Below are positions 34,976 to 47,489 of a DNA stretch of 64,000 bases, piece after piece. Source of the stretch: Aspidapion aeneum (taxonomy: Eukaryota; Arthropoda; Insecta; Coleoptera; Brentidae); NCBI GenBank assembly GCA_963576565.1, contig OY755044.1, forward strand, positions 44,210,735-44,274,734, read 5' to 3'. The position numbers were made by a program, and so were the translations under genes. A model generated the notes under the pieces. The model searched no databases. It saw nothing but the letters and a program-made list of their open reading frames with translations, and was not told the origin of the DNA. Within the stretch, counting starts at the first letter, position 1; every line of letters begins with the position of its first letter.

Positions 34976-36080
34976 AAATAACCTAAAATGTTCAAAATTT
35001 ATTTTACACACAAAATTTATAATGACGTTAAGCTTTCTCCATAAAAGCCAAGTTTAAATAGAATATTTTATCGCAACCTAATCTTATTGAAAATGTTGAT
35101 TTCTAGGCAAAATTTGTTTAAGCAAAAGCTGCTTATCAAATTCAATTTATCTTTTAAAAACAACCTGTGAAAGGTCAAATTTGGCATTAAGCCTCTTCTA
35201 CAGTAAATATTGTATAAATTTTCCTGCCTTGCGGACGCAATAATAACCATCGATAATAGTAATTGGCACGAAGAGAAACGTATTGAAATTACCACTATTT
35301 TCAATAAGGAAGCGCACTTTATCTTCCTCAAGCCTAATTGTTTAAATAATCGATGGGATAATGACCCAGAGACTTCCGAAAATAACACAAAAGAAACAAA
35401 GAAAATAAAAAAATACTTTAAAAGTAACGTCGCGACAGAAAGACTGAAAATAGTAGAACAATATCAAATTATTTACGTCGTTTTCATTAAAAAAAAATCT
35501 ACCACCACGAAAACAACTACGACAACCATAATCAATTAAAGTAGTAGTTAGTTTTTGGTGATAGAGACCAAGCGAAGTTGGTTTTTTTGGTGACAGGATA
35601 TAGGAGAAGGTATTTTAGTAGTAGTTGGTTTTTTTTTCTTAGAAGCAAGGAAAAGATGGTAGTTGGCTTTTCGGTAGTAGAAACTAGGGAAGAGTGGTAG
35701 TAATTGGTGGTAGAAGCTAGGGGAAGGTGGTAGTAGTTGGTTTTTTGATGGTAGAAACTAAGCGAAGGTGGCTTTTGGGATAAAACTTGGTCTTAGCTGA
35801 GCGATAGGTCACTGTAGCTTTAGTAACAGCTTAGACTTTTAAGTTAGTACCTAATTGTTTTTACCTCAAACAAAGCGGCCTTACAGCAAAAAATACGAAA
35901 ATTCGATGGTCAGTAAAATCTTAGTCAGTAAAATAGGCTTTTGACAGATAAATAAAGGATAACAAAAATAACGCAAATAAAAGTTGTGTCTGCAAAAGAT
36001 CAAAATTGGATTTCTAAATATCACGTGACGTAATCTGTCATTTAATATCGCATTTATAAAGGATAAAATTAGCCTAAGGA
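34976..36080. other. Unassigned DNA
   Basis: Overlapping opposite-strand open frames at 35068-35388 and 35210-35539 (about 107 codons each) show no known motif, and are probably chance frames in AT-rich DNA. A minisatellite-like block follows at 35537-35790. Confidence 0.4.
35537..35790. repeat. Irregular minisatellite (GGTAGTAGTTGGTTTTT type)
   Basis: Four to five copies of a unit of about 50-60 bp with the words GGTAGTAGTTGG, TTTTTTGGT and TAGAAACTAGGGGAAGGTGG. Copies differ in length and spacing. Confidence 0.65.
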
Positions 36081-36088
36081 GACCGTGC

Positions 36089-36365
36089 CAGTGGCGGATC
36101 CAGGGGGGGGAGCACTAGGGGCACCTGCCCCCCCCCCGGAGAATTTTTTAAATATACAAAAAATGAGTAACAAGTAATGTTTTTGCTAATAAAAATTCAA
36201 AATTTTTGCCTGCGGCGCATGAAAGTGTCTATTGTTTTTATCATCGAAATAACAACCACTGACTAATTCAATAAAATATATACCGTTTTTTACCAACAGA
36301 GAATGTCACCTAAAGTGCCCACCGAACCGAACCGCCCCCGAGAAGCACCTCTGGATCCGCCCTTG
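36089..36365. mobile_element. 277-bp hAT MITE, copy A
   Basis: It starts CAGTGGCGGATCCAG and ends CTGGATCCGCCCTTG. The 8-bp GACCGTGC lies on both sides (36081-36088, 36366-36373). Near-identical in length and interior (TTTTTGCCTGCGGCGCATGA, GAGAATGTCACCTAAAGT) to the copy at 49449-49725, and related to the element at 8780-9809. Confidence 0.9.
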
Positions 36366-36373
36366 GACCGTGC

Positions 36374-39300
36374 AAAAAGTCTCTAATATCTCGACACAAA
36401 AAAAACAATCCTTTATGTGGGGGGTCAAATTTGATTAATTCTGCCATCTGAGATTTCAAAATGCGACAAATTTTGATCTGAAGAGAAGTCAATCCTTACT
36501 AAATTGCTTTTTATTTCATTAAAATAATCAAACATCTTTTTATTGGGAAATGGATGCAGACAAAATTGAGAAAGCAATCGTATAGTTGGTAAAACAATGT
36601 TTTAAAAGAAACCACTGAATTGATTTCAATTATTTATACCTCATTGTAAACAGGACGTTTGCACGTTTTTACGAATTTAAAAAGCGATATAAGACGTTTC
36701 CGGGACATAATGAATGCATGTCTGCCATTTTGGAATTTAAAATGGCGGATTTTTTTTAATAGTTTTTATTTTTTGTTAAAAGCCTGGTTGATTTTCTGTA
36801 AAGTGCAGTTCGTGCCATTAAAATCAACGGTATAGTTCAAAAGTTAAAATAAAAAAAAATTGTCCAGTTTTTTCTGGCCCTCACGGATTAGATGTTCTAA
36901 ATTAATAACAACTTGTAGCTTTTCCTGCCAATCCGTTGAATTTAGAAGCGCAATATTTTGGCAATTCAATCCATCAAAGTAGCTTGATTATTGCTTTACT
37001 GGTAAATTATTCACTGCTTAAATATTCGTTACCACTTAGCAAGTTTCTCTAAAAGATAAACATCAATTTGGACCTGGCTATTGATGCAGTCAAAAATCTG
37101 ACTGAGCGTTTGTCATTAATCAGAAATAATACATAGCAAAAGATCTCAAATTCTCGCAAATATATTAACAGTAGAACAAATTTGCTCACAGTGTAGGTCT
37201 ACGGTCTCAGTGATCAGATTGATTCTCGGACAAAGCCAGAAAAGAAAGGCGTCTATTGCCACTTCTAAAAAATATTATCATATTCATGCAATTCCCGAAG
37301 CAAACTATTGAGTCATCCAAACTAAAATTTTCAAAACACAAAATCATTTAAATAAGAAGCCTTTTTAACTTGACTTTAACTATAAAATTATCAAAATCCA
37401 ACTAACTAACAAGTTACTTTACTAAAATATCTAAAAGACTATCTCAGAAGTACAACTGCTGATATTTTTGAAATGCTAAAATTTCGCCAATGGAAAATTG
37501 ATAAAATAAATGTTATTGATTCACTTGAACTTACTCTACGCCAAAGCGTTATTTGATCGTTAAAATAACCAAATCATGAACAATACAAGAGTAATCATCA
37601 TAAAAGGTTATGTTTTTTTGTTTTATTGTTGATTCCGTTGGCTTAATTTAAACCATATATAGCTGATATCTTAAGTTTAGTTGGTCGAAAATGAAGTGCG
37701 GCATTCAACTCGCCTTGAGTTACGATAAGAATTAATTCCATCATACAAGAAATAGTAGAATGAAACATCATATTTCACACAATAATTTGTTCACGTTTTG
37801 CCATCAGTTCTACTTTAAATTAGCCATAACTAAGACTTCAATGAGGTAGAACCGTGAAGTTAGAACCTAGATAAAACTCATTCTGAAACCGAAGAACGTG
37901 AGTCAGGATTCGATACCAAAACACCAATTTCTACGCCATCCGAGACGTTTTCAATTTCAAAGTTTAATCACCTTATAGCTAGAATAATGACTATAACTAA
38001 TTGGTTTATAGGCTTAGCGAATAACACCGACAATTTATATAGCGTATTTTATTGGGAAAATTAGTGCAGTACAGGCAGTGCACTGACACTGGTTCGGTGC
38101 AGTCAAAAATTTGCACCGGGTGCAATCTCAATGGAACAGGCCTGGAAGATTATAATCTAAGTAACAGCACAATAAGCCCATTCCGAAATATCGCTAAACC
38201 CTACTAGAATTGAATAATATTAGGCGAGCGTGCTGGCATCAAAAACAACCCGGGTGCTACTAAATGATTTTTTAAACACTGCATGATGAACTATCTAAAA
38301 ATAATTTAAAATTTCGATCCGCAAAGCTGCTGCAGAAACCGCTTGCATATGATTATTATCCAGACTCTCCCGAATAATAATTGAAAAACTGTTTGGTACA
38401 TGCCAACTTATCCAATTAAGTACCTAATATAAAATCAAGTGGGCAGTTGTCAAATGGTTTACACTGACTAGCTCGAACTTTCCCAGCAGACAGACGTTTA
38501 GGATTTAAATATGGCTAAAAATTAGAGGCATCGGCTGTCATTTTTTGATCATAGTAGTCAAGGACAAAAATCTAGAAACCATAATATTTTGTTTTCTTAT
38601 TTATTTTTAAGTTTTATATGGATATATTGTCATTGTAGCAGCCAAAAAATATGGTCGGTCTGACAAAGTATTTATAAAAAAATTATAAGGCAAAAAATTA
38701 GTTTAAACCTTCAACTAAAATGTAGAACGATTAGGCTTAGTCTTTAGACTAGGTACCTAACACTTTTTGATAAATACTATAAGTTACCTAGGGTCAGAAG
38801 AACTTTGCGAGTGGCGAAATGTTTTAGAAAGTGATAGTGCCAATACTTAAAAGAGAAAGAGAAGAATTCGCTATTGGGGATAACGTTTAACGGAGCTTAC
38901 TAAATGTTTTAAATCATATATATTTTTATTCAACGCAAAACTTAGTTTTAAGCGTGGGTGATCGACTTCTATTGAAACCAATTCTCTTAAAGAAAAATCA
39001 CCAGCAGTAAACTTAAATCTTTACGCTTCGTAAACTACAAAACTGGCTTCATGTTATGTGTATCTGAGCCTCTGATCTTGGGTGCTAAGGCGTTATGAAC
39101 GTCAAAGTGGAGCGTTTTATTGACTTCTATACCTTATTGGTTCGCTGCTTCGATATACTTTCGACTGCATGTGATTGGAAAATATTGGTTTTAAATAACA
39201 ATAGAAAGAAATGTATGATTTAAATTGGGTATAGGAACATATATTTTTAGGTGCAGATTAGTACCCATAAACTGCTGACATAAAGAGAGTTCCATTCTAA

Positions 39301-39930
39301 ATTTTGAACGGTGCTATTATACCAGCTTTATCACAATCATTAATGAACAAGAAGTTGGCTCGACGCAGTTCTAGAATGTCATGTCATGATAGTGATAGAT
39401 GTTCAATAAGAAAACTTCTTATCCTAAATATAAGGGCTTTCTGCCACTGGAGTTCAATTTGCATTAACATGAAAAGTGCATGAAGGCCTCTAAGCTCCAT
39501 GCGACTGAATTATAAAGCAATATTACTACAATGAACAAACCAACAGACAGAAAAATCACCCGACAAGACAGAAATCTTGCTTAGTAATGAAATAACTTGT
39601 TATCGAAGGCACATGTGCTCAACCGACTTAAAGTCTCTCATTTGTCCAAGCAAGTTCAACAGAATGAAAATATGCTAATCTCGCTGACACGACGATTATG
39701 TGTACACTTTTGATGTAAGTACGGTATTCTGATATGTTACAAAGTTAAATGTCAAAGTATATTAGCATAAAAGTAAAGGAACTACAAAACAAAGGTTGAT
39801 TGGTAAAAGTTATGTCTAGGAAATCATGATCAAGCTTTATAAACATGACAAAATGGCAACCAATTTCGGCCAGTTTTTTTACATATAACATTTTTCTACA
39901 CGTGACATTACAACCATTGGTATGATCTTC
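36374..39930. other. 3.5 kb without recognisable features
   Basis: The longest stretch in which I see no repeat or coding signal, apart from an ATGGCGG motif near 36743. It is less A/T-run-rich than the surroundings. It could be unique intergenic or intronic DNA. Confidence 0.45.
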
Positions 39931-39934
39931 GACA

Positions 39935-40805
39935 CTTTATGCAAAACTTTAGCTTTTTGCGGACCATTGAATCCTGTGATCATTAGGACATGCTTGATTC
40001 GCTAAACCCGCTTTTTCGATATCCCCTAATTGGGTACTTTTTAGATGTTCATTTACTAACCTGAAAAGGGCGTTTCGTTTCACCTAAATATGATTTACTA
40101 CACTCCCATGGGATTTAGTTAACACATTTCTTATTATTTGAAGGATTTTCTGGTTTTGTTTTAGTTACAAAACTCCTTATTGTATTTCCCGATAAAAATA
40201 CCGTTTTTATATATAGCGTTTGGCTATTTGTCTTGTGTTTTCTGAAATCCCTTGAACATGGAAGTATTAAGAAATTAATAAGACTCAACGGAATTATTTT
40301 AAAAATTTTCTACATTTGGTTTGTTTTTAATTTTAGAGATCGTTGAGCTTACAATTTCTCGGAATAACCATTCTGTTCTAAGTCCTTTTTAGTGTTGTTA
40401 ATTTCTATGGTTAATTCTTCATTATTACTACAAATATTACGGCTCTTATATACAAACTTCTTATAAGTCCTTGTTTTGTACCAACAGAATGATTAGACTT
40501 ACAATTTAGGTACTGTCCCGTATGTGTAGGTTTCCTAGATACAGTGGTTTGAATGTTTCTTTCTATTCGTTTGACAAGAACATTCAAAAAGGGTAAGGCC
40601 AAATTTCCTGCACGTAAAAATATATTTCCATTTTACATTTGATTGTTGGTGGAATACCGTTCAGATGGTGTAGAAAATTCTGCAGTTCGTCATCACTTTC
40701 CGGACCTATAATAAATCTATCATCCATGTATAGTAGCCATAGTTTTGGCTTGACTCTTGCGGTGTTGATCGCATGGTCCTCCTTAATTCCAAAGATCATA
40801 CAAAG
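39935..40805 (-). pseudogene. Penelope-like element fragment: RT end and GIY-YIG
   Basis: Read on the minus strand: RT motif C region with LWLLYMDDRFIIGPESDDEL (40584-40799; YMDD in place of the usual YVDD), then FLNVLVKRIERNIQTTVSRK and KPTHTGQYLNCKSNHS (40411-40602), both typical of Penelope reverse transcriptases, a degraded linker, and the GIY-YIG region (about 39940-40110), matching the 30.6-31.4 kb copies. Frames change between the blocks, so it is dead. It is the only piece of the RT domain of this Penelope family here. Confidence 0.85.
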
Positions 40806-40814
40806 GAATTATTC

Positions 40815-42275
40815 GCATTTGTAAGTGTCAATAATTCGCATCCATATGTCACTACCGGCCGAGCTACCGGCCTTATTATTTTAGTGAAGATTTTTTGTTT
40901 CAGAGATCTTGTTAGAATCCTTGACTTGAGCAGTTTTTGATCAGCGTTAAAAGACTTTATTTACGTGTATTATTCTCTGGTTTATTTCCGCTGTAATAGA
41001 GTTTGTGTTTTTTTTCACTTGCTCGAATGTATAACAAATTACTTGAAAATTATGAGCATATCTCTAGTTGTTTTTTGAAAAGTTAATGTATTGTTTTAAG
41101 AATATAGCTTTTTGACTCATTTATTTTTAGACTTCCTTTTTTGGCATCTACAGCGTGGCCAGCCTTCTATCTAGGGGTAGGGTTTTTTGTATGGGCCATA
41201 AGGATTGCTCGGAAGAACAGAATACCGTAAAACCAACGTTGCCAGATTAGAGAAACTATCAGTATAAGCCGCTACTCGGTTCGCGAACAAAAAATTCGCG
41301 TACTTTTACAAACAAGCAGAATTTTAAAGTGTTTGGTTATTGATTTTCCTTTAGTAATAATTGTAGCCACAAATAAATCTTTCAGGTTGTCCGCCTCTTG
41401 ATGACTGTGACTGTCTGTGCCTGTAGTTATTTATTAAGATTACATTTGGCAACGCTGGAACGCCTCTACGGGAATCGTGCGTATCGCGGTCTCCTATTAA
41501 TACATGCTATACTCTATCTATTTTGTGTCCTCTTATGGAAGTTAAGTCCCCTAGATGTACACGCTGTATATCAACCAATGTTACAGTTTTGGTCAAAGAT
41601 CTTTCGTGTCTACTATGAGCACCAATATCATCTATGTACACTATCTGTGTTGACTTGATGTCAATATATCCGCTTGTCTCAACCATCCTAGCAGAAGCTT
41701 TAAGAACAATAGGGACTTATTGGAATAAAACCTGACTTTATTATAGAGTCGACTTTATTCTGACGGTTTTACACAGAAAACTAACAGCTGACCTCTCAAA
41801 ATGGACATACCAAAGCCAAATTTAAAAATAAAGTCGCTAACTTTCATTTAATAAATACCGACACTAATAAAACCGGTTCTTCAATTCACAAAGGTCGAAT
41901 TTTGAAGAATTGTAAAATAAGGTCATTGTTTTATTCCAATAAGTGTCTAATAATGAAGATAACGCATCCCCTTGCCTTACTCCAGAAGTTACACAAAATA
42001 GCTCTGGGAACTGGTTTTTTATTCTGATTACAGCTTTGCTACAGGTAAATGCTGCACCATTCTCTCGTAATCTACACTGTCAAAAGCCTGTTTGATATCT
42101 ACATATGTAAATATTATAAATATTTAAATTGTGTTCATAGGCTTTTTCTAAAATTTGCCTCATGACAAACAGTTGATATGGGGTAGATGTGTTGGGGCTG
42201 AGAATACTCCAATAGTCTGGTGTATAAAGCTACTAAGCTACTGACAATAGGTACCTTATAAACTACATTTTTTAG
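40815..42275 (-). pseudogene. Second LINE remnant (reverse-transcriptase pieces)
   Basis: Minus-strand translation gives ordered LINE RT fragments: LFVMRQILEKAYEHN and a VDIKQAFDSV-like motif (about 42060-42180), STQIVYIDDIGAHSRHERS with the catalytic DD (about 41590-41660), and at 40830-40990 ILTRS-LKQKI with PVVTYGCELLTLT, the usual thumb motif. Stops and shifts are frequent. A MITE (41712-41947) splits it. Motifs differ from the 18.5-23.5 kb LINE, so this is another family. It abuts the Penelope fragment at about 40810. Confidence 0.75.
41712..41947. mobile_element. TA-flanked MITE, copy 2 (GGGACTTATTGGAATA ends)
   Basis: GGGACTTATTGGAATAAAAC at the left; the right end reverse-complements to GACACTTATTGGAATAAAAC. 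TA at 41710-41711 and 41948-41949. Related to the MITE at 5573-5797 (shared GACATACCAAAG inside). It interrupts the LINE remnant. Confidence 0.7.
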
Positions 42276-42279
42276 TGTT

Positions 42280-44760
42280 ATACGTTCACCTGGAACGCAA
42301 AGCAACCCTACATCAAAATCTGGTTACCTGTTATTTTCCTAACTTGGGAAAATTCGAAGCTTATAGCTTAAGCCCTAGCATTCGGCTAAAAATAATAAAC
42401 GTAGGAAGTAGGACTACTTTTATACATTTTTTAACTTTAATTTAAATTTAATGTAACAACAAAGTCTAACGATGTGATGTCTATAATAAATCTTTGGTCA
42501 CAACAACCAGCTCTAGACTAGGCAACAAGCTTAAAGTCCTCAACTTTAAAATCTAGAAGGTGTAGTACTAGTTATGTAAAGCCTATGTAAGCTAGTATAT
42601 CTAAACTGAAAGATCTTGATGTTGATGTGAGAAGCTTAAAACATCTAAACAAGTCTGAAATTAAAAAGTCTAGTATCAATCAAGATACTCTAGCTAAAGA
42701 ATTTCTTATTTATTTCCTGTTTAACTATTAAAGTATAGCCGAAGGCCACTTAAGATTTTTTTCGGTTCTAAAAGTCGTGTGGTAGACATTAAACAAACAA
42801 CTATAATTAAAATGCTCCTACCAGCTTAGATAAATCAAAACAACTATAAGAAAAAAAATTTACCAGTGTTACGATACGACCTGCCTTAATGTAGTGTAAT
42901 ATTAAAATAAAGACCAAAAAAACTGATAAGCTAAAATAAATTACCGTCTCTAATCAGTTAATTAGTAATCGAAGATAGTCGGTTATTGATTATAAAGGCA
43001 TTACTTTGGAATTCTAATTAAGATGGGCCTCCATTATAAGAAATAAATCAAATAAGGCTACCCACTAGATAGTCTGAAAAACAATGAGTTTAAGTTAACA
43101 GAAAGAAAAAATGGTCTGTATTACAAAACAAAACAAACATTTTTTTATAAAAATAATCAACTTTTGACGAGCATAAAACCTAGACTAAAATTATGGTTTA
43201 ATTTAGGAAAAAAATATATTAGCAAAGATACCTAGAAAATACGAACGAGCCAACACAAAGTATTAACATTAGTGAACCGTTAATCTCTTAATAAAAAAAT
43301 CATAAAAAATTGATTAGAATATTCTAATGAGTCATCGTTTGAAAATAAAAGAAACAATCATCTTATAGAATAAGTTTTAAATTAACCAGTCTCTTACTTA
43401 GAATATCAATTGGTTGTACCTACTATTTGATCAAGAAATCAAGAAGTTGTAGTTTGGATCTCGAAATTTTGGTGCTGCATTAGTTATAGACAAAGAAAAA
43501 TCAATTAGCTTATTGGATCTGAAATAAAATAGAGATGGATTTTTTGATAAAGGTAATCAATTTAAGTTGAATTTCTCTGAAAACTGAAATAAATTTGCAA
43601 TTCGCGCTGGTGAAATTATTTTGTATAAAGCAGTTTTAAAAATGTCATTATCGTAATAAATGAAAAATATAATATAAAAAAAGTTTACACTAATTGTAGT
43701 ATTTGATCAAGAAATCAAAAATTGTGGATTTTATGTCGAAATTTAATAAAATGTTAACTATTTTTGTTAGTGTTAAAAAAAGATAATCTAGTTAAATTAG
43801 TCTACCCTGAATTATTTGCTGTTGCTAGTAAAAGTAAAATTAATAGTTAAAAAAGAAAATGGTAGTAAAGATAAAAATACAACTCGCTCACAAACAGATA
43901 ACTATCCATTGCAGAACTATAATAAAACTATCATGAAAAGCAATCACAACGGAATAATTAAAGCTCTAGATTCGCCACACACAGAGTGTAGCAAATCAAG
44001 GAAACTTATCTTTTTTAATCGTTCACATGCTCAATTAAACAAGAGAAGTACGTCAGAATGTGTTGCCTCTATTAGATATACTCCATTACGTTTTTTTATC
44101 TAAAGGAACCATAACGGATAATGTTTTTATTCAGTGAACCGAATAAGTTGTAAGTGGAATTAATTTGTTTGTGTATTAGTTGCTCAGATTCTTAGTTTGC
44201 GGTGATCGCTAAAAGATATCTCTTTAATCTGTAAATCTTGTAGCCATAGATGAAAAATAGCCTAATTACTCTACTTCTCGGAAACTTTTAAATTAAGTAC
44301 CAAATGCAAAATTTGTTATTTGGATGTATTTTGACCTATCCTAGTAATATCGTCGTGATGTCTGTCTGTGTGTGTGTGTATATTATTTCTGTCGGTAGCT
44401 CGATAGCTCCTAAACCGCTGAACCGATGTTCATAACATTTTCAGGTAAATTAGTGTAGTAGACTATATTTTGTTCAATAATTCGTGTTATAACCAAAAAC
44501 TTTGTTGGAGCTTTAGCTAATATATTATCATGGCTTCACTTGAAGTGTGATAATAGGCTAGCTAGGAAGGTGTCAGATCCGTCATGTATCCATTTATTTT
44601 TAATGGGTTTCATTCATACTGTTTTTAATGTTTTTTTCATATTTTTTAAGTTATCTGCACTGGCATATTCATCATATTACATCCCATTGTTTAAATAATA
44701 TAGCTTCATTAAAATTTAGATGTTCATTATCATAACTTTCATTAGCTTTATAGCCTTCAT
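42280..44760. other. Unassigned AT-rich DNA
   Basis: No gene recognised. A stretch with ATTTGATCAAGAAATCAA occurs twice (near 43422 and 43701) with similar following sequence, a weak tandem repeat. Near 44340-44565 a TCTGTCTGTGTGTGTGTG tract and AACCGCTGAACCGATGTTCA resemble tails of repeat elements. Confidence 0.45.
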
Positions 44761-44761
44761 G

Positions 44762-46061
44762 CAATGGCGTAGTCAGCGGTATTCCGTGTGTTTCATCAAC
44801 ACGGACCCGGACCCTGAAAGGGTCCGGTTTATAGATCAAGTTGGGTACATGGTCGTACGCAGCATAAAACTTAGGGTAGGGCAAATGCAAAAAGTTAAAA
44901 ATAAAATAGGGATTTATTGAAATAAACAAAAAAAAAGAGAGCGAAAATACGATCATATACATCGTTTTTCTAAATCTTAACCTATTCCAGTAAAGCTCTT
45001 CTACTACTTGCACTTTTTTTCTGAAACTAATTTCCTGTGTAAACCTAGCATGTACAAATCGTTTAATCTATCCTTAGTAATTGCAATGTGGATCTTAATG
45101 ATCTTAACCAAGTTTTGACTGCGTAGAGTGCTTATAGATTATTCTACAATGGTAGCAAAACATGTAGGACAGATTTTGTTGATTAAAAAAAAAATGCCGC
45201 TTGCTTTACAACTTCTGCTACTTCCAAACTTTTAAACTCCTCTTTATTAATTTTTTTCTCTCTTCACAAATTCCTCATCGTGAAGCCCGTTTAAATGATA
45301 AAATTCTGAAAATCGTTTAATGCGCATCTTAAATGTGCCAATAGTTTAAAAGCTGGCAGGTTTTCATCGGAAAAGAGATGCTTTAAAGACATTATCAGAG
45401 ACTCCAAATAGGGTAATAATAGAGATTTTTTCGAGTACTCTGGTGGGTTAATTGCTGAAACATTCATACGATTTTGCTTTTCCCAACTATCCTTGGCACC
45501 TGTACCGCTATTACAAGGTTTTCGGCATGTGTGCTGACTTCAGCTAAGATAGTGTTCATGACTTCTTCTGCAGATTCGCGATCACGTTTAATTAGATCTA
45601 ATAATCTTCTAATGTGATTTCCACATTGCAATAAATCTAAACTATTAGAGATTGCAGGATATTGGCCAGAGATTCGAAAAGTGCAGAATACTTTTCTACC
45701 AGGCACAGGGAAATAATACCACGGCTTTATTAAAGCGCTGTAAAGCTGAACTGCCATCTTTCCAGTTGCAGGACTGCAGTCTGAGTTTTTCAAGGCATTC
45801 ATGGATGCCCAAAAAGTTGTCTTTAAATACAGCAATACTTTTATCACAAAGGAGACGAACATTTGGACCATACATTCTTCGCAAAAGTGATTCAGTATAT
45901 TATATCGTTAGGCGTGCATCTTTTGTATAATATTATGTAGATAGGAATAAGTTTGAAGATCTTACTTGATTGATTTGTTTGGAAATTAGGAAATTGTTTT
46001 CAACATTTACTATGGGGGGGGGGCAAATGCCCCTCTCTGTCCCTCGCTGCTTACGCCCATG
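44762..46061 (-). mobile_element. hAT DNA transposon relic
   Basis: The left end CAATGGCGTAGTCAGCGGTA and the inverted right end CCATGGGCGTAAGCAGCGAG form an imperfect hAT-like TIR around a minus-strand hAT transposase remnant. No TSD could be matched, so the exact borders are uncertain. A small hairpin (CGGACCCTGAAAGGGTCCG-like, about 44811-44829) lies near the left end. Confidence 0.65.
45004..45915 (-). pseudogene. hAT transposase C-terminal remnant (ZMYM1/52-kDa repressor type)
   Basis: Minus-strand pieces, in order: LLCDKSIAVFKDNF and LEKLRLQSCNWKDGS (about 45700-45880), DLLQCGNHIRRLLDLIKRDR and VPRIVGKSKI (45464-45680), PPEYSKKSLLLPYLESLI (about 45390-45450), and a C-terminal dimerisation-like block with STLR and TKDRLNDLYMLGLHRKL ending at about 45004. 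This order is that of hAT transposases related to ZMYM1 and the 52-kDa repressor of PKR inhibitor. Several frameshifts and stops break it. The first catalytic region and BED/TTF finger are not visible. Confidence 0.75.
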
Positions 46062-46388
46062 GTTGGGTCCTATATAAAAAGCGAAAAGTCTCTTAAAACT
46101 AGGTATATGTTTTATTAGTTATATTATTTATTAATTAGCGTAATATTGGTAAAAAAAACTTGTAGAAAAAAATCGTTATGTGCTTGTGTGAGTTTGTCCA
46201 GTCCACAACAGCTCCGGAACGGCTGGAGCAGTTTTCTTGAGTATTTCATGAAAAATACTGTTCGACACTATTAACTGGCTAATGAGATTTAGGTCAAAAT
46301 GCATTAATTTAAAATATCTATAAAAACTGTTTTCAAAGCTGATAGCGTCGAGTACAATTTGAGTGTGCTAATGGGCTAGGAAGGTATA

Positions 46389-46537
46389 CAGTGGCGTATA
46401 TAAGGGGGGGCGAGCTCCCCACGAAGCTAAGATTTTTTTAGATATTGTTCACATATTTCTTGAATACAAATATAAAATAGCATAAAATACGGCCTCAAAT
46501 GGGCATGCCTCAAGAGTTTTTTCTAAATACGCCACTG
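46389..46537. mobile_element. hAT-type MITE with CAGTGGCGTA ends
   Basis: CAGTGGCGTATATAAGGG at the left and TACGCCACTG at the right are inverted. The interior AAATAGCATAAAATACGGCC is the inverse of that of the MITE at 23737-23883. No TSD match was found (AAGGTATA against AGCATAAC). Confidence 0.6.
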
Positions 46538-46539
46538 AG

Positions 46540-47097
46540 CATAACGTAACTTGGTATGAGGACGTCTATTCTTCACTGTTTGTGAGGTTAGGTGAGCACT
46601 CACCAAATCTCAAGACGCTATTCTTGACGACCGTGAGGTGAACTTAAGTTCATCACCTTTTTCCACGGGGAAATAAATCCACGGGAATTATTGTGGTGCT
46701 TATGACCTTACTTTTACCTGTCAGTTTTGTTTTCGCGACCTTTTTCTAGAGTGTGGAGGTCGATGATATTCATTTTTGTGCCATTTTTATCAAAAAATTG
46801 GAACCATTAAAACATTTCCCTCGAAAACAAAACTGACCACCAAAAGTAAGGTAAGATAGACTCCCACGCATTCATTTCCCCAGTGGAAAAACATAATGAA
46901 CCCAGCCTACTTGACTGGTTTCAAACGAAGGATGATTTTAAATAAAACATAAACTAACCAACTTAATCTAATCCCGTGTTTTTTTAAATTTTTGGGTTCT
47001 ACAAAAAATTCTTAAATGATCCAATTGAGAATTTGATTTCAAAAATAATCTGTGTCGGTTTAGGGTATACTTAAAGGGGCCCGATGGAAAATTTGGA
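46540..47097. other. Unassigned DNA
   Basis: Nothing recognised beyond short inverted words (GGTGAACTTAAGTTCATCACC at about 46637-46658). Confidence 0.4.
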
Positions 47098-47105
47098 ACA
47101 CAGGC

Positions 47106-47417
47106 CAAGCGCGGATTTGGGTTAATATCTAGAGGGGGGGGGGGTAATATTCGACGACAACATTAATTGTATCATATTTTATTTTCTAGGGGAGGGTAAT
47201 TCTCCTCTTTGCTCTTTAATTAATAACAAAAAGTGGATTTTTTTCTAGGGGGTAATTACCACGTTACCCCCCTCAAATCCGCGCTTGATACAGACCCAAC
47301 CAAGATTGCACTACACGTCACTGCTTTCATGTATATTTTTTACGACACTGTCTAACAAAAAGTGCATTTTTTTTCTCAGGGGTAATTACCATGTTACCCC
47401 CCTCAAATCTGCGCTTG
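47106..47417. mobile_element. Small hAT-type element with CAAGCGCGGATTTG ends
   Basis: CAAGCGCGGATTTG at the left and CAAATCYGCGCTTG at the right (twice, ending 47287 and 47417). ACACAGGC precedes the left end (47098-47105) and follows the second right end (47418-47425), an 8-bp TSD. A relative is at about 14100-14205. Non-coding. Confidence 0.75.
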
Positions 47418-47485
47418 ACACAGGCCCAGGCAAGATTGCGCTACACGCCACTGCCTTCATGTATATTTTTTTACGACACCGTCTA
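47224..47485. repeat. 130-bp tandem duplication across an element border
   Basis: Copy 1 (47224-47353) and copy 2 (47354-47485) share AACAAAAAGTG, GGGTAATTACC, CCCCCCTCAAATC, CAAGATTGC and ACTACACG, with scattered differences. Each copy includes the element's right end plus about 65 bp of flank, so the duplication came after insertion. Confidence 0.85.
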
Positions 47486-47489
47486 TGAA

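Noticed and set aside
35068..35539. Overlapping opposite-strand frames of about 107 codons
   Set aside because: They are mutual shadows in AT-rich DNA; low-complexity ends (TTTKTTTTTI) and no motif.
41398..41658. 86-codon plus-strand open frame with hydrophobic stretches
   Set aside because: It is antisense to the LINE RT fragment that carries the YIDD motif.
44672..45013. 113-codon minus-strand open frame
   Set aside because: It starts in the tail of the hAT remnant but in another frame and runs out past the TIR; no known motif.
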